DNA of 64,000 nucleotides, taken from Magnetococcales bacterium. GTDB lineage: Bacteria > Pseudomonadota > Magnetococcia > Magnetococcales > JADFYX01. Made by a program: the position numbers and the translations under genes. The stretch is from positions 1 through 64,000 of the forward strand of contig JADFZS010000009.1 in assembly GCA_015232405.1 (NCBI GenBank), read 5' to 3'. This document shows, in pieces, positions 28,581 through 40,200 of this stretch (position 1 is its first letter; every line of letters starts with the position of its first letter). The notes below the pieces were generated by a model. That model was given only the letters and a program-made list of their open reading frames with translations, made no database searches and was not told the DNA's origin.

Positions 28581-29876
28581 ATGTCTGACAGTAGAATGTA
28601 TTTAAATGAAGGATCCTTTAAGGTACTTATCGTTGAAGATGCAAAAATAATAGCAAATGCTCTAAAACGTGATATTGAAAAAAAATTAGGGCTTGAAGTG
28701 GAGCTGGCATCAACAATGATTGAGGCTGTCAATCTTCTTGAAGAACGGCCCGATCGGTTTTTCCTAGGTCTTCTGGATCTTAACCTGCCCGATGCTCAAC
28801 ACGGTGAAATTGTCGATTTTGTAATTGGCAAAGATATCCCGGTAATTGTCTTTACCGCACTGTTCGAGGAAGAGATAAGAACCCAGATGCTCAACAAGAA
28901 GGTGATAGACTATGTTTTAAAAGATAGTCCATCTACCATCAGCTATCTCACATCTCTGGTTCACCGTATTAAAAATAATATCCATACCAAAACCTTGGTG
29001 GTGGATGATTCAAAAAGCTCTCGCAAGCATCTTGTTGACCTTCTACGTCTCCAGAGGCTCCAGGTATTTGAGGCTGAAAGCGGTGTTGAAGCCCTGGCCT
29101 TGTTAGATAAATATCCTGATATCAGCCTTGTTGTCACCGACTATCACATGGAGACTATGGATGGCTTGGAGCTAACCCATAATATACGCAAAAAATATAG
29201 TCACGAGGATCTGGCAATAATTGGTGTCTCCTCATACGGCAATAATGTTATATCAGCAAAATTCATAAAGCATGGAGCCAACGATTTTCTCAACAAACCT
29301 TTTTTAGCAGAGGAGTTCTCCTGCCGGGTTTCACAAAACCTTACCATTGTGGAGACCATACGCAAACTAGCGGATTTCTCCATCCGTGATGCCCTAACCG
29401 AATTACATAACCGTCGCTACCTGATGGATACCGGTAAACAGCTATTTGCCAGTGCCACTCGCAAACAGATAAACCTTGGGGTATGTTTGGTGGATATTGA
29501 CCATTTTAAAGCGGTCAACGACACCTATGGTCACGAAGCAGGAGATATTGTTCTTAAATATATCTCGACCATATTAAAAAATAATTTCCGTAAAACCGAT
29601 ATTGTCTCCCGCTTTGGTGGTGAAGAGTTCTGTATTTTGTGGGTAAACATGACAATAGAGAGGGCAAAAGAGAATCTGGAGCTATTACGGGCCAAAATAG
29701 CCGCAGAAAAAATTAAATTTGGTAACACCACTATATCTGTAACAGCAAGTTTTGGCGTAACCTTACAGCTTGAAGACACCCTTGAAATAATGATTGCCAA
29801 AGCCGACAAAAAACTATACGAAGCAAAAAATGGTGGGCGTAACAGGGTTGAAATTAATTATGCTGGACAAAAATGA
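28581..29876 (+). CDS. Diguanylate cyclase response regulator (REC-REC-GGDEF)
   Basis: REC KVLIVEDAKII and TLVVDDSKSSRKHL; active-site RFGGEEF. Confidence 0.9.
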   Translation: MSDSRMYLNEGSFKVLIVEDAKIIANALKRDIEKKLGLEVELASTMIEAVNLLEERPDRFFLGLLDLNLPDAQHGEIVDFVIGKDIPVIVFTALFEEEIRTQMLNKKVIDYVLKDSPSTISYLTSLVHRIKNNIHTKTLVVDDSKSSRKHLVDLLRLQRLQVFEAESGVEALALLDKYPDISLVVTDYHMETMDGLELTHNIRKKYSHEDLAIIGVSSYGNNVISAKFIKHGANDFLNKPFLAEEFSCRVSQNLTIVETIRKLADFSIRDALTELHNRRYLMDTGKQLFASATRKQINLGVCLVDIDHFKAVNDTYGHEAGDIVLKYISTILKNNFRKTDIVSRFGGEEFCILWVNMTIERAKENLELLRAKIAAEKIKFGNTTISVTASFGVTLQLEDTLEIMIAKADKKLYEAKNGGRNRVEINYAGQK

Positions 29877-32202
29877 GGAAGATTGGCTTTTTTCAGCTCA
29901 ACAAAATTCCCTCGACCACGCCCAACTGATTTTTGATCAAGGGGTAGAGCTACATCGGGCTGGTCATCTAGAGGGTGCAGTTGCAAAGTATAAAGAGTGT
30001 TTAAAAACCCTCCCCAACAACCCGATCATTTTTTATCACATGGGCTTGGCACTGCACAATATTGGCAGGTTTGATGAAGCCATCATCAACTACCAAAAAG
30101 CTACCGAATTACAAAGTGACAATGCTGAACTGTTCTACAACCTAGCCACTGCCTTTATCGCCATAGGCAGCCATGAAGAGGCAGTTGACAATCTGCATAT
30201 AGCCATTGCTCTTAACCCTGGATATGCCCAGGCCCACCTAAACCTTGGTAACTCCCTCTACCAGTTAGGCAGGTTTGATTCTGCTGTTATCAGTTATCAA
30301 CAGGCAATAGCAACAAAACCTGACTTAGTGGCAGCATATTGTAATCTTGGCAAGCTTTTAACTGAGCAAAAAAGACCAGATGAAGGGGTTTTGCTGTTGC
30401 AAAAAGCGGTAGCTATCGACCCCCAATATGCCGAAGCCCACTGTAATCTTGGCAACGCCCTGTATGAACAGGGTAGATATAATCAAGCCATAGCCAGCCT
30501 AAAACAAGCTTTTACTATTAAACCAAACATGGCCCAAGCCTATTTTAATATTGGCATCTCCCAAAAAGCTCTTGGTGATTTGGAGTCGGCAGTTGCCAGT
30601 TTACAAAAGGCAGTAACATTGAATCCCAACTATCATGAAGGGTTCAATAGTTTGGGTTTGGTTTATGCTACTATGGGAAATTATGCTGATGCTATATTGA
30701 ATTTGCAAAAAGCAATAACAATCAAACCCGACTATATGCATGCCTATTATTTTCTGGGCTATATTCTAAAAGAGCAGGGCCAAATTGATGCCGCAGTTGC
30801 TACATATAAAAAAGCAATAGCCATCAAACCTGATGTGGGACTTGAGTTGACATTAGCTTTGACACAATCTCCCATTGCCCCATCAAAAATTGCCATAACC
30901 AGGTTCCGCAATAATTTGCAATTTGACTTAATAAGATTGCAAAACCGCAAAAGCACAACCAACGATCCATATTTAGCAGTTGGCACTACCAATTTTTACA
31001 CCGCATACCATGCCTTAAATGATAAAACCATACAGCAACAGATTGCCGAATTCTGCCTGAAGACATATCCCATGCTGGGATGGTCTAGCAATATTGAAGA
31101 CGCAAACACCACCACCGCAAAAAAAATTAAAATCGGCATACTATCAACCCACCTCTATAACCACACAATTGGCAGCTTGAACCTGGGCATAATAGAACAT
31201 CTCAATAGAGATAGGTTTGAGGTGATTATATTTCGCCCCCAAGGTAAAGAGGACAGTTTTTCTAAAAGAATCGATCAAGCTGCCGACAGGGTAGTCCCCA
31301 TTAAATTTGATATTCAAAATGCCAGGCAAACCATTGCTGCTGAAAAATTATCTCTGCTCTATTATCCCGACATAGGCATGAATAGTTTTACCTATTTCAT
31401 GGCTTTTAACAGGTTGGCCCCGGTGCAGTGCACCACTTTTGGTCACCCGGTAACCACTGGAATTCCCAACATGGACTATTTTATTTCATCCCATAGTTTG
31501 GAACCAGAAAACGCCCAAGAACACTATTCTGAAGAATTATATTTAATGCATGGGCTGCCCTGTTATTATCAGCTGCCAAAACCTATAACCAAAAAAGCCA
31601 GCCGTACAGACTATGATCTGCCAAAAAGTGGTAATATCTATCTGTGTCCCCAATCTCTATTTAAAATTCATCCCGATTTTGATGAAACAATCATGGAGAT
31701 ATTGCAACAGGACCCCAACGGCTGGTTGGTGTTAATAGAAGGCGGAGATGATAATTTAATAACACTGTTGAAAAAACGCTGGGACAAGCTCTTGGTCAAC
31801 AAAAGTGAGCAGATAATATTTTTGCCAAGAATGAGTGAAGACAAATACGCTCAACTGTTTGGTCTGGCAGATGTTGTTCTTGATACTTTTCACTTTTCAG
31901 GTGGAAAAACAACATCCCAGGCCATTGCCTTGGGTGTCCCGGTTATTACTCTTCCCGGTGCTTATATGCGAGGTAGAGTTACATTTGCATGTTATAAAAT
32001 TATGGGGGTTATGGATCTGGTGGCACAAACACCCAAACAATATGTTGATTTAGCCCACCGCCTCATTAATGATCAACCATGGCGCAGAAAGGTTATCGCT
32101 AAAATAAGCAGCAAAGCCCATTTGATCATGGAAAACAGAGATACAGTTAAAGAGTTTGCTGAGTTTTTCAGCTATGCCGTGGCAAAGAGCAACAATCAAT
32201 AA
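29860..32202 (+). CDS. TPR-repeat O-GlcNAc-transferase/SPINDLY-like glycosyltransferase
   Basis: Many TPRs (e.g. AIINYQKATELQSDNAELFYNLATAFIAIG); C-terminal GT-B region IVFLPRMSEDKYAQLFGLADVVLDTFHFSGGKTTSQAIALGVPVITLPG; ATG at 29860 likely. Confidence 0.75.
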   Translation: MLDKNEEDWLFSAQQNSLDHAQLIFDQGVELHRAGHLEGAVAKYKECLKTLPNNPIIFYHMGLALHNIGRFDEAIINYQKATELQSDNAELFYNLATAFIAIGSHEEAVDNLHIAIALNPGYAQAHLNLGNSLYQLGRFDSAVISYQQAIATKPDLVAAYCNLGKLLTEQKRPDEGVLLLQKAVAIDPQYAEAHCNLGNALYEQGRYNQAIASLKQAFTIKPNMAQAYFNIGISQKALGDLESAVASLQKAVTLNPNYHEGFNSLGLVYATMGNYADAILNLQKAITIKPDYMHAYYFLGYILKEQGQIDAAVATYKKAIAIKPDVGLELTLALTQSPIAPSKIAITRFRNNLQFDLIRLQNRKSTTNDPYLAVGTTNFYTAYHALNDKTIQQQIAEFCLKTYPMLGWSSNIEDANTTTAKKIKIGILSTHLYNHTIGSLNLGIIEHLNRDRFEVIIFRPQGKEDSFSKRIDQAADRVVPIKFDIQNARQTIAAEKLSLLYYPDIGMNSFTYFMAFNRLAPVQCTTFGHPVTTGIPNMDYFISSHSLEPENAQEHYSEELYLMHGLPCYYQLPKPITKKASRTDYDLPKSGNIYLCPQSLFKIHPDFDETIMEILQQDPNGWLVLIEGGDDNLITLLKKRWDKLLVNKSEQIIFLPRMSEDKYAQLFGLADVVLDTFHFSGGKTTSQAIALGVPVITLPGAYMRGRVTFACYKIMGVMDLVAQTPKQYVDLAHRLINDQPWRRKVIAKISSKAHLIMENRDTVKEFAEFFSYAVAKSNNQ

Positions 32203-32211
32203 TTTTTGCTC

Positions 32212-34485
32212 TTAATGCCGATTTTTTAACCATTTTTGCCAGAGTTTGCGATAGATAGCCTCAATTTCACCAGCATACAGTTTGCCGTTCCCCAAAACAG
32301 ACTCATCAAATCGGCGTCGCATCTGCTCTCTTAAGGTTTTTAATTTTTGAATATCTTTGGCAAACGCCACCCCTTTTTCAAGATAATCTGCCTTATATTC
32401 AGCTCGCCACTCATCCATCCCCATCACATGTAAAATAGATGCACTTGTGGGGCAGCGTGTTAATTTTTCGCAGGTTAAAACAGGAACCCCCATCCTTACC
32501 GACTCCAAGGTTGTCATACCACCGTTATGGGGAAAAGGGTCCAGCATTATATCCAAGTTATTGTGTAGTCTTAGATGTTCTTGGTGGCTGGTTCTCCCCA
32601 TGATAATAAGACGGTTTTTATCAATTCCACATTTGTTAAAATAATCTTCAATATCTTTTTTGCGCTCTTCGGACTCCAATTTAAGGCTTTTTATCAACAG
32701 TTTTGCCTCCGGGAGTAGCAGCAAAAGCTCCGCCCATAACGAATAGACCTCACTGTTATATTTCTCCAAACGGTTAAACGCCCCAAATGTGATATAGCCG
32801 TTTTGCAAAACCGGTGGTTCAGTAACATCAGGATAATCGGTATAGGGATTGAGATGGATGACACAAGAGAGGTCAATAATCTGCTCACGGTATTTATGGC
32901 GTTCATCAGCCGGAATAAATATCGGATCAGCAAATAGGTAGTCCATGGCAGCCATGGCAGTACCATGGGGATAACCCCAAGCGGTAATCTGTATGGGTGC
33001 GGGTTTCCGGGCAAAAACCATAAGGCGATTACCTTTTGTGTGTCCGGCGGTATCAACCAAAACATCAATTTTATCTCTGTGGATTTGTGCTGCCAATGTG
33101 GCATCATCCATATTGACAGTAGATACCCAGTTAGTTGCAATCTTCTTGTACTGCTCGGTCATGTCATCTTCTACACTGTTACCAGCATAACAATAGATTG
33201 CAAATTTATCTCGGTCGTGGTTTAACAAAACAGGGCCAAAAATATGGGATGCTGAATGGTGTTTAAAATCGGCATTTACATAGCCTATTCGTAGCACTTT
33301 ATTGCTATCAACACTGTTGTTGAATGTAGGCCAAAACTTGCGCAGAGGTTCGGCATGTAACCTGTTGAACCGTTCACGTTCTGTTTGAAATAGATCTGTT
33401 GCTATATCAGAAAACATATCTATACAGAAAATCATATTGCTATGGGCAGATGTATAGTCCGGCTTAAAATCCAGAGCCTTGTTATAGCTGGCTACGGCTT
33501 GTTCATATTTTCCTTGCTCTTGCAGCACATCACCAAGACCACTATAGGCTTCTGGATAGTCCGGTTTTATGGATATGGCTTTTTTAAAACTGCTAACTGC
33601 ACTATCAAATACCCCTTGTTTGTTATAAACAGTACCAAGGTTACAGTGAGCTTCTGCCATGGTGGGTTTTAGTTCTATAGCTTTTTGATAACACAAAACA
33701 GCATCATTTAACCTATTTTGATCCAGCCTGACCTTACCCAAATTGTTGTGTGCAGAGGCAAAAGCAGGATTTATAGATATGGCCTGCTTGTAGCTAACAG
33801 CCCCCTCTTCTACTCTTCCCAACTCAACCAGGGCATTACCTAAATTGCTGTGTGCCTCGACCAAGTCTGGTTTAATTGCCAGGGCTTTTTTATAAGTTGC
33901 AACAGCTTTATCAAGCTTTTTTTGCTGTTGCAAAGCCACAGCCATATTACATAGTGCCGAAGTGTTTTTTTTATCTATGGCAAGAACCATATTATAAAAC
34001 TTGATTGCTGCATCAAGATCACCAGAAGTGTGGGCAGCAATAGCAGACTGCAAAATTTGTTCAGCCCCATTGTCAGCTGTTTTGGTTGATTGTGTTGGAG
34101 TTGGGTTTTGTTTTATTTCCTTAAAAAAATTTTTAAACTGGCGGTTATTGGGTTCAATCTCCATTGCTGTTTTGAGAGACTCCACAGCACTGTTTTGTTG
34201 CCCGATTTGGTAGAGTGATATGGCTAGATTAAAATGCAACATCCCTCTTTTATCATCTATCTCAATGGCTGTTAAAAACCTCTTGACTGCCATATCGTGG
34301 CGATTGACTTTTTGAGCTATTACCCCCAGCATGTTAACAGCATCGATATTATCCGGCATGGCTGCAAGAATTGCGTTGCACAACCCTTCGGCATCCCCAA
34401 AGCGCGCTGCATTAAAATTGTCTACAGCTTTGGCTATGGCTTCATCTATTGTCAGCTCATGATCATCCATATCTTTGTTAAGCAC
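32212..34485 (-). CDS. TPR-repeat SPINDLY/OGT-like glycosyltransferase
   Basis: TPRs then LRIGYVNADFKHHSASHIFGPVLLNHD...PAPIQITAWGYPHGTAMAAMDYLFADP...IMLDPFPHNGGMTTLESVRMGVPVLT. Confidence 0.9.
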   Translation of the reverse strand: MLNKDMDDHELTIDEAIAKAVDNFNAARFGDAEGLCNAILAAMPDNIDAVNMLGVIAQKVNRHDMAVKRFLTAIEIDDKRGMLHFNLAISLYQIGQQNSAVESLKTAMEIEPNNRQFKNFFKEIKQNPTPTQSTKTADNGAEQILQSAIAAHTSGDLDAAIKFYNMVLAIDKKNTSALCNMAVALQQQKKLDKAVATYKKALAIKPDLVEAHSNLGNALVELGRVEEGAVSYKQAISINPAFASAHNNLGKVRLDQNRLNDAVLCYQKAIELKPTMAEAHCNLGTVYNKQGVFDSAVSSFKKAISIKPDYPEAYSGLGDVLQEQGKYEQAVASYNKALDFKPDYTSAHSNMIFCIDMFSDIATDLFQTERERFNRLHAEPLRKFWPTFNNSVDSNKVLRIGYVNADFKHHSASHIFGPVLLNHDRDKFAIYCYAGNSVEDDMTEQYKKIATNWVSTVNMDDATLAAQIHRDKIDVLVDTAGHTKGNRLMVFARKPAPIQITAWGYPHGTAMAAMDYLFADPIFIPADERHKYREQIIDLSCVIHLNPYTDYPDVTEPPVLQNGYITFGAFNRLEKYNSEVYSLWAELLLLLPEAKLLIKSLKLESEERKKDIEDYFNKCGIDKNRLIIMGRTSHQEHLRLHNNLDIMLDPFPHNGGMTTLESVRMGVPVLTCEKLTRCPTSASILHVMGMDEWRAEYKADYLEKGVAFAKDIQKLKTLREQMRRRFDESVLGNGKLYAGEIEAIYRKLWQKWLKNRH

Positions 34486-34501
34486 GTCTTCTCTTATAAT
34501 C

Positions 34502-34529
34502 CTAGGAGTCCAGTCCGACAGACTCCTAG
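34502..34529. repeat. Perfect 9-bp inverted repeat between divergent TPR-glycosyltransferase genes
   Basis: ctaggagtc-cagtccgaca-gactcctag. Confidence 0.75.
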
Positions 34530-34672
34530 TATAATGTATTGTCTTTGTAAAAAATTTACAATAACCTCAACTCTCTATCCAGGGAGCTTAATTGACTTGA
34601 TAGTGGTTTATGGCACAATGAAAGCCAGCATCCAAGCTTAATCTACAAAAATAATACATTGTGAATTGAATA

Positions 34673-37096
34673 ATGGATAAAAACAGTACAACAAAAATAG
34701 CCGATGATAAAAGCCCCCAACTCACAATTGAAGAGGCTTATAAGCTAGCCTTGGAGCATTTTCACAACGGACAGTTTGAAAAAGTTGACCAGATATGTAC
34801 AGCCATAACCAATGCAGTACCAGATCATATTGATGCCTTGAATTTACACGGGGTATTGGCACAAAGACATGAACTTCACGAAAAAGCCATTGAGCTATTC
34901 AGCCGTGCAGTAGCAATTGATGATAAAATAGCCCAGCTCCACTATAACTTGGGGCTATCACATTTTAATTTGGGTCAGAAAAACCCTGCCATCAGCTGCT
35001 ATAATAGAGCTATAGCTTTAGCTCCTGAATTTTGCGATGCCCATTATAACCTTGCAATTGTTTTACAGGAACAAAACCGACTTGATGAGGCTATTGCAAG
35101 TTATAAAAAGGTGCTATCAATTAAAGCTGATTATGCTTCTCACCATAATTTAGGAATTCTATATCAGTTACAAAACAGGCTTGAAGATGCAAAAGCAAAT
35201 TACCAAAAAGCAATTGAGTTAAAACCGGATTTTGTTGAAGCATACTGCAACCTTGGCAATGTATTAAAAGAGCAAGGGAGAGTTGATGAGTCATATTCAG
35301 CCTTTAAACAAGCGGTAAAAATCAACCCCGACGATCTAAAAGCCCACTATAATTTGGGTGTTATTCAACAAAACCGAAAAGAGTTTTTAAAAGCTGCTTC
35401 CAGCTTTAAAAAAGCGGTAGCAATTAAACCTGACTTTGCCAAGGCACACTATAATTTAGCTATTGTTCTAGAGGAACAAAATAGACTTGATGAAGCAATC
35501 ATAAGCTATAAACAGGCAGTTGCTATTGAGCCAGACTTTATTGATGCCAACTACAACTATGCTGTGGTTTTACAAAAACAAAACAGGTTTGATGAAGCCG
35601 TAGCCAACTACAAAAAGGTAATAAAACTCAACCCTGAATATAGCAATGCCCACTATAACATTGCCTGTATCTACCAAAAACAGGATCTTTTAGTAGATGC
35701 CGTAAACCATTATAAAAAAGCCATCGCAATAAGAGAGGATTTTGCCGCTGCTTATAACAATATGGGTATTGCCAAAAAAGAGCAGAGCGAACTAAAAGAG
35801 GCGGTACTCTATTTTAAAAAAGCAATAGAGATTGACCCGGAATTTATCAACGCCCATAACAACCTTATCTTTTGTACCGATGTGTTTGCCGACAATGAAT
35901 CCGACCTTTTTCAAATTGAACGGATTAAATGGGCCAAACAACATAGCGAACCCCTTAAAGCCACTTGGACTCCACCACAAAACAGCCCCGACCCTGATAA
36001 GGTTTTACGAATCGGCTATGTTGGTGCTGATTTCTGGCGACACTCTGCAGCATATATATTTGGCCCCTGTATATTGCACCACAACCCAGAACAGTTTAAG
36101 ACATTCTGCTATGTTGGTAACACAAAAGAGGATGCCTTGACAAAAGAGTTGAAGAAAAGCTCAACCAGTTGGTTAATTACAAAACATATGGATGATAAAG
36201 CCCTTGCCAAGCAGATACAAAAGGATGGTATAGATATTTTAGTTGATTTGGCAGGTCATACCCCTGGCAACCGCCTTTTAACTTTTGCCCGCAAACCTGC
36301 TCCAGTACAAATAACAGCATGGGGATATCCCCACGGAACCAACATGGCAGCAATGGATTATCTTTTTGCCGACCCAATTTTCATTCCCCAATCACAACGC
36401 AATAAATATAGCGAACAGATAATAGACCTGCCCTGTGTTATCCATATGTATGCCGACACTCCATTTGCCCAGGTTACACCCCCCCCGGTTCTGGAAAATG
36501 GCTATATTACCTTTGGTGCTTTTAACCGTATTGAAAAATATAACAGTGATGTCTATTCCCTATGGGCGGAAATATTGCGCCGTATACCCACAGCTAAACT
36601 ACTGATCAAAACAGGAACCCTACACTCGCCAAACTATATTGCGGATACAAAAGCATTTTTCAAAAAAGAGGGTATATCCCCTGAACGTCTGATTTTACTA
36701 CTTGGCAGCACCCCAAAAAGAGAGCATCAAGAGACCCACAGCCAAGTTGATATCATGCTGGACCCCTTTCCCCATAATGGGGGGATGACTACCTTGGAAT
36801 CCTTACGTATGGGCGTTCCGGTATTGACCCACGAACAAAAAACCCGTTGTGCCACAAGTGCTTCAATATTACATGTTTTGGATCTTGATAAATGGCGAGC
36901 TGCAAGTGATAAAGATTATGTTGATAAAGCTGTGAACTTTGCCATGGATGTAGAATCCCTTGTTACCCTACGGCAAGAGCTACGTGGAAATTTTGAGAAA
37001 TCGGTGGTTGGCAACTCTCAACTATACGTAACACATGTGGAGAAGACATATCGCCAGCTATGGAAAAAATGGTGTGAAAAAATCAAACAATCATAA
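34673..37096 (+). CDS. TPR-repeat SPINDLY/OGT-like glycosyltransferase
   Basis: Close paralog of 32212-34485: LRIGYVGADFWRHSAAYIFGP, ITAWGYPHGTNMAAMDYLFADP, MLDPFPHNGGMTTLESLRMGVPVLT. Confidence 0.9.
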   Translation: MDKNSTTKIADDKSPQLTIEEAYKLALEHFHNGQFEKVDQICTAITNAVPDHIDALNLHGVLAQRHELHEKAIELFSRAVAIDDKIAQLHYNLGLSHFNLGQKNPAISCYNRAIALAPEFCDAHYNLAIVLQEQNRLDEAIASYKKVLSIKADYASHHNLGILYQLQNRLEDAKANYQKAIELKPDFVEAYCNLGNVLKEQGRVDESYSAFKQAVKINPDDLKAHYNLGVIQQNRKEFLKAASSFKKAVAIKPDFAKAHYNLAIVLEEQNRLDEAIISYKQAVAIEPDFIDANYNYAVVLQKQNRFDEAVANYKKVIKLNPEYSNAHYNIACIYQKQDLLVDAVNHYKKAIAIREDFAAAYNNMGIAKKEQSELKEAVLYFKKAIEIDPEFINAHNNLIFCTDVFADNESDLFQIERIKWAKQHSEPLKATWTPPQNSPDPDKVLRIGYVGADFWRHSAAYIFGPCILHHNPEQFKTFCYVGNTKEDALTKELKKSSTSWLITKHMDDKALAKQIQKDGIDILVDLAGHTPGNRLLTFARKPAPVQITAWGYPHGTNMAAMDYLFADPIFIPQSQRNKYSEQIIDLPCVIHMYADTPFAQVTPPPVLENGYITFGAFNRIEKYNSDVYSLWAEILRRIPTAKLLIKTGTLHSPNYIADTKAFFKKEGISPERLILLLGSTPKREHQETHSQVDIMLDPFPHNGGMTTLESLRMGVPVLTHEQKTRCATSASILHVLDLDKWRAASDKDYVDKAVNFAMDVESLVTLRQELRGNFEKSVVGNSQLYVTHVEKTYRQLWKKWCEKIKQS

Positions 37097-37226
37097 GATC
37101 ACTATTAAAGAGTTAAAAATCTACTTGTATTAATTGATTAAACAATAAAGTTTAAGGTTTAGGCATCCATAACAATGTACAGTGCTGCTTATCTTCAACT
37201 TGATGCCTACAACAACCAGATAAAGA

Positions 37227-40200
37227 TCAACTATTTTTTGCTATACGGGATTTTATCTCTCTACCAACAGCATTAACAACATCACCCCAATCACCCTGCT
37301 TTTTTTGCCGAAAGAGGGTCAAACTTGGATACCATGGTGAATCTGTACGATTCAGCATCCAGTACCATATGGGAACCTCTCCCAACATCAAAAGTGTTGG
37401 CACTCCTAGAGCACCAGATATGTGGGCTGTTGTGTTGGAGATTGTCACAACCAAATCCATGGCTGCAACCTGGGCAGCAAAACTATCCAGGTTTTCCATT
37501 TGATCAATAGAATCATCATGGACAAATGTAATGTCCCCACTTTTTTTCAACTCTTCCCTTTCTTTTCTTGTGTCACCATATTGCAGGTTGACAAAGGTAA
37601 CTCCCTCAATATCAAAAAGAGGACGTAAATTTAACAGAGAGATGGATTTGTTTTTATATTTCAGACTATTACTGTACCAAGCTATACCCACCAAAATATC
37701 TTCGGGACTTTGCCGATAGGAGTTGCGCAACTTGGTTGTATGATCACCATCAGCTACTAGTAGGCTGGGATTTTGTGGATAGGAATCAAGATCGGGTCGC
37801 AACCAAGAGCAGAGATTTCCAAATGGTACTATGTAATCAAAATTTTTCTCCAAATCCTCCAAAGACACCTCTTTGGCTGGAGAAATACAGGTTATTGTTG
37901 GATAAGATCTTGCGAATAGCTTGATAAGGCTATGGTTACACTCTAAAACTATACTAGCTCCGTCATCAATAAGGTCTGTGAGCATTCTAGAGAATATAAT
38001 ACTTTCTCCCACCCCCTGCTCGGCCCAGATATAAATCCGTTTGTTGGCAACAGGCTCTCCTCGCCAAAGATTTTTTTTATGAATATAGTAGCGATGAGAG
38101 TCATATTGGTCTGTTTTCCAACGCCACACATAATTGCTCCAGCCCTGTTTAAAGTCACATTTTAATAGCTGCACCAAGCTTAAATTGTTGTAAGTGTCGG
38201 CATAATCGGGTTTTATGGCAATACCTTTTTTATAGATTGCTATTGCACTATCAAGCTGCCCCTGTTCCAAGGTGATAATACCAAGATTATTATATGCCTT
38301 GGCATAATCAGGCTTGATTGTTATGGCCTGTTGGTAACTTTCAACAGCTTGGTTTAGCCTTCCTTGTTCCTGCAAGGTCACACCGAGATTATAGTGGGCC
38401 TCGGCATAATCTTCGTTAATGGCAATTGCCTTTTTGTATGACTCTACCGCTAAATCAAATTTACCCTCTTTATGTAAAGTAAGGCCAAGATTATAGTGGG
38501 CCTCGACATAATCTGGTTGAATTTTCAAAGCTTGCTGATATATGGCTACAGCACTATCGAGCTTTCCCTGCTCTTGATAGATTATGCCTAGATTATTATA
38601 GGCAGCAACATCATGTTTGCTAATTGCTATAGCATCTTTATAACTTATAATAGCTTCATCAAATTTGCCTTGTTCCTGAAGGCTTACAGCAAGATTAAAA
38701 TGGGCTTTGGCAAAATCTTTTTTTATTGAGATTGCTTTTTTATAACTCGATATTGCCCCATCAATTTTTCCGGCTACCCTAAGTATATTACCAAGATTAT
38801 AGTGGACATCCACATACTTAGGGTTTATTGCAATTGCTTTTTCACAGCTACTAATTGCCTTATCAAGTCTCCCTTGAACCTGAAAAGCCAACCCCAGATT
38901 AGATAGGGCAACTATATTTTCAGGTTGAATTTCCAAAACCTCTTCATAACACTTTATTGCCCCATCAATACTACCGGAATTGTGTAGTTCAACCCCTTTT
39001 GCTAAAATTGATTGTATTTTATTTAAAGTGGTTTCATCTGAACTTTTGGTTTCGCTAATCAAGGGTAAAAAATTTGTGGTTATCTCTTTTGTGACCTCCA
39101 CAACCACATCTTGCCAAACACCTATTTCTTGCTGCCTGTAGAGAGTCAAGCTTGAATACCAAACACAATCCTTTTTATCCAACATCCAATACCAAATTGG
39201 TAACACCCCTAACATAACAAGGGTTGGAACACCCAAAGCTCCAGCCATATGTGTGGTGGTATTGGATATTGTAACCACAACATCCATTGCTGCAACTTGG
39301 GCAGCAAAGCTATCCATTTCTCCCATCTGGTCAACTTCTGGATCATCAATAATATTTATTTTGGTCTTCTCAAAAAACAGCCTTCTCTCTTCACTTGTAT
39401 CGCCATATTGTAAATTTACAAATGTTATCCCTTCAATTTCCAGTAGAGGGAGAAGATCCATAAGAGTCATGGATTTGTTTTTATAACCTGTACTTTTGCT
39501 CATCCACGATAAGCCAACCAGAAGATTATTGCTCTCCTTTAGATAGCGTTTGCGAAAAACCTGTTTTAGATTTTCATCAGCTATAAGATGGTATGGTGTT
39601 GGTGAAAATGAGTTTATATCAGGTCTTAACCACTGGCATATATTGCCAAAAGGGACAATATAGTCATACTCCAAATCATGTTTTTCAATTTCCAATTTCT
39701 CAGGGTGAGGAATTACAGTTATGGATGGGAATGACCGTAAAAATAGTTTTAAAAGCCTTTCATTACACTCTAAAACTATATCATCACCAATTTTGATAAG
39801 GTCTTTGACAACACTGGCAAACAGTAGATTTTCCCCAACCCCCTGCTCTCCCCATACCAATATCCTTTTCCCAGCCAGAGGTTCTCCTTGCCACAGTTTT
39901 TCTTTATGAAACGAATAACGATCTACATCATACTGATCAAGCTCCCAACGCCAGGAAAAATTTCTCCAACCGTTTTTATAATCCCCCAACAACAGCTGTA
40001 CCAAACCTAGATTGTTGTAGGCACTTGCATATTTATCATCAAGCAAAACAGCCCGTTTATAGTAGTCAACAGCCTCATTTAATCTGCCCTTTTTATTTGC
40101 GATGGAACCTAAGCTGTTGTGGGCAATGGCATAGTTAGGGTTAATAGCTAAAACCCGTTGTAACAGCAAAACAGACTCTGCAAGCTTACCCTGCTCTTCA

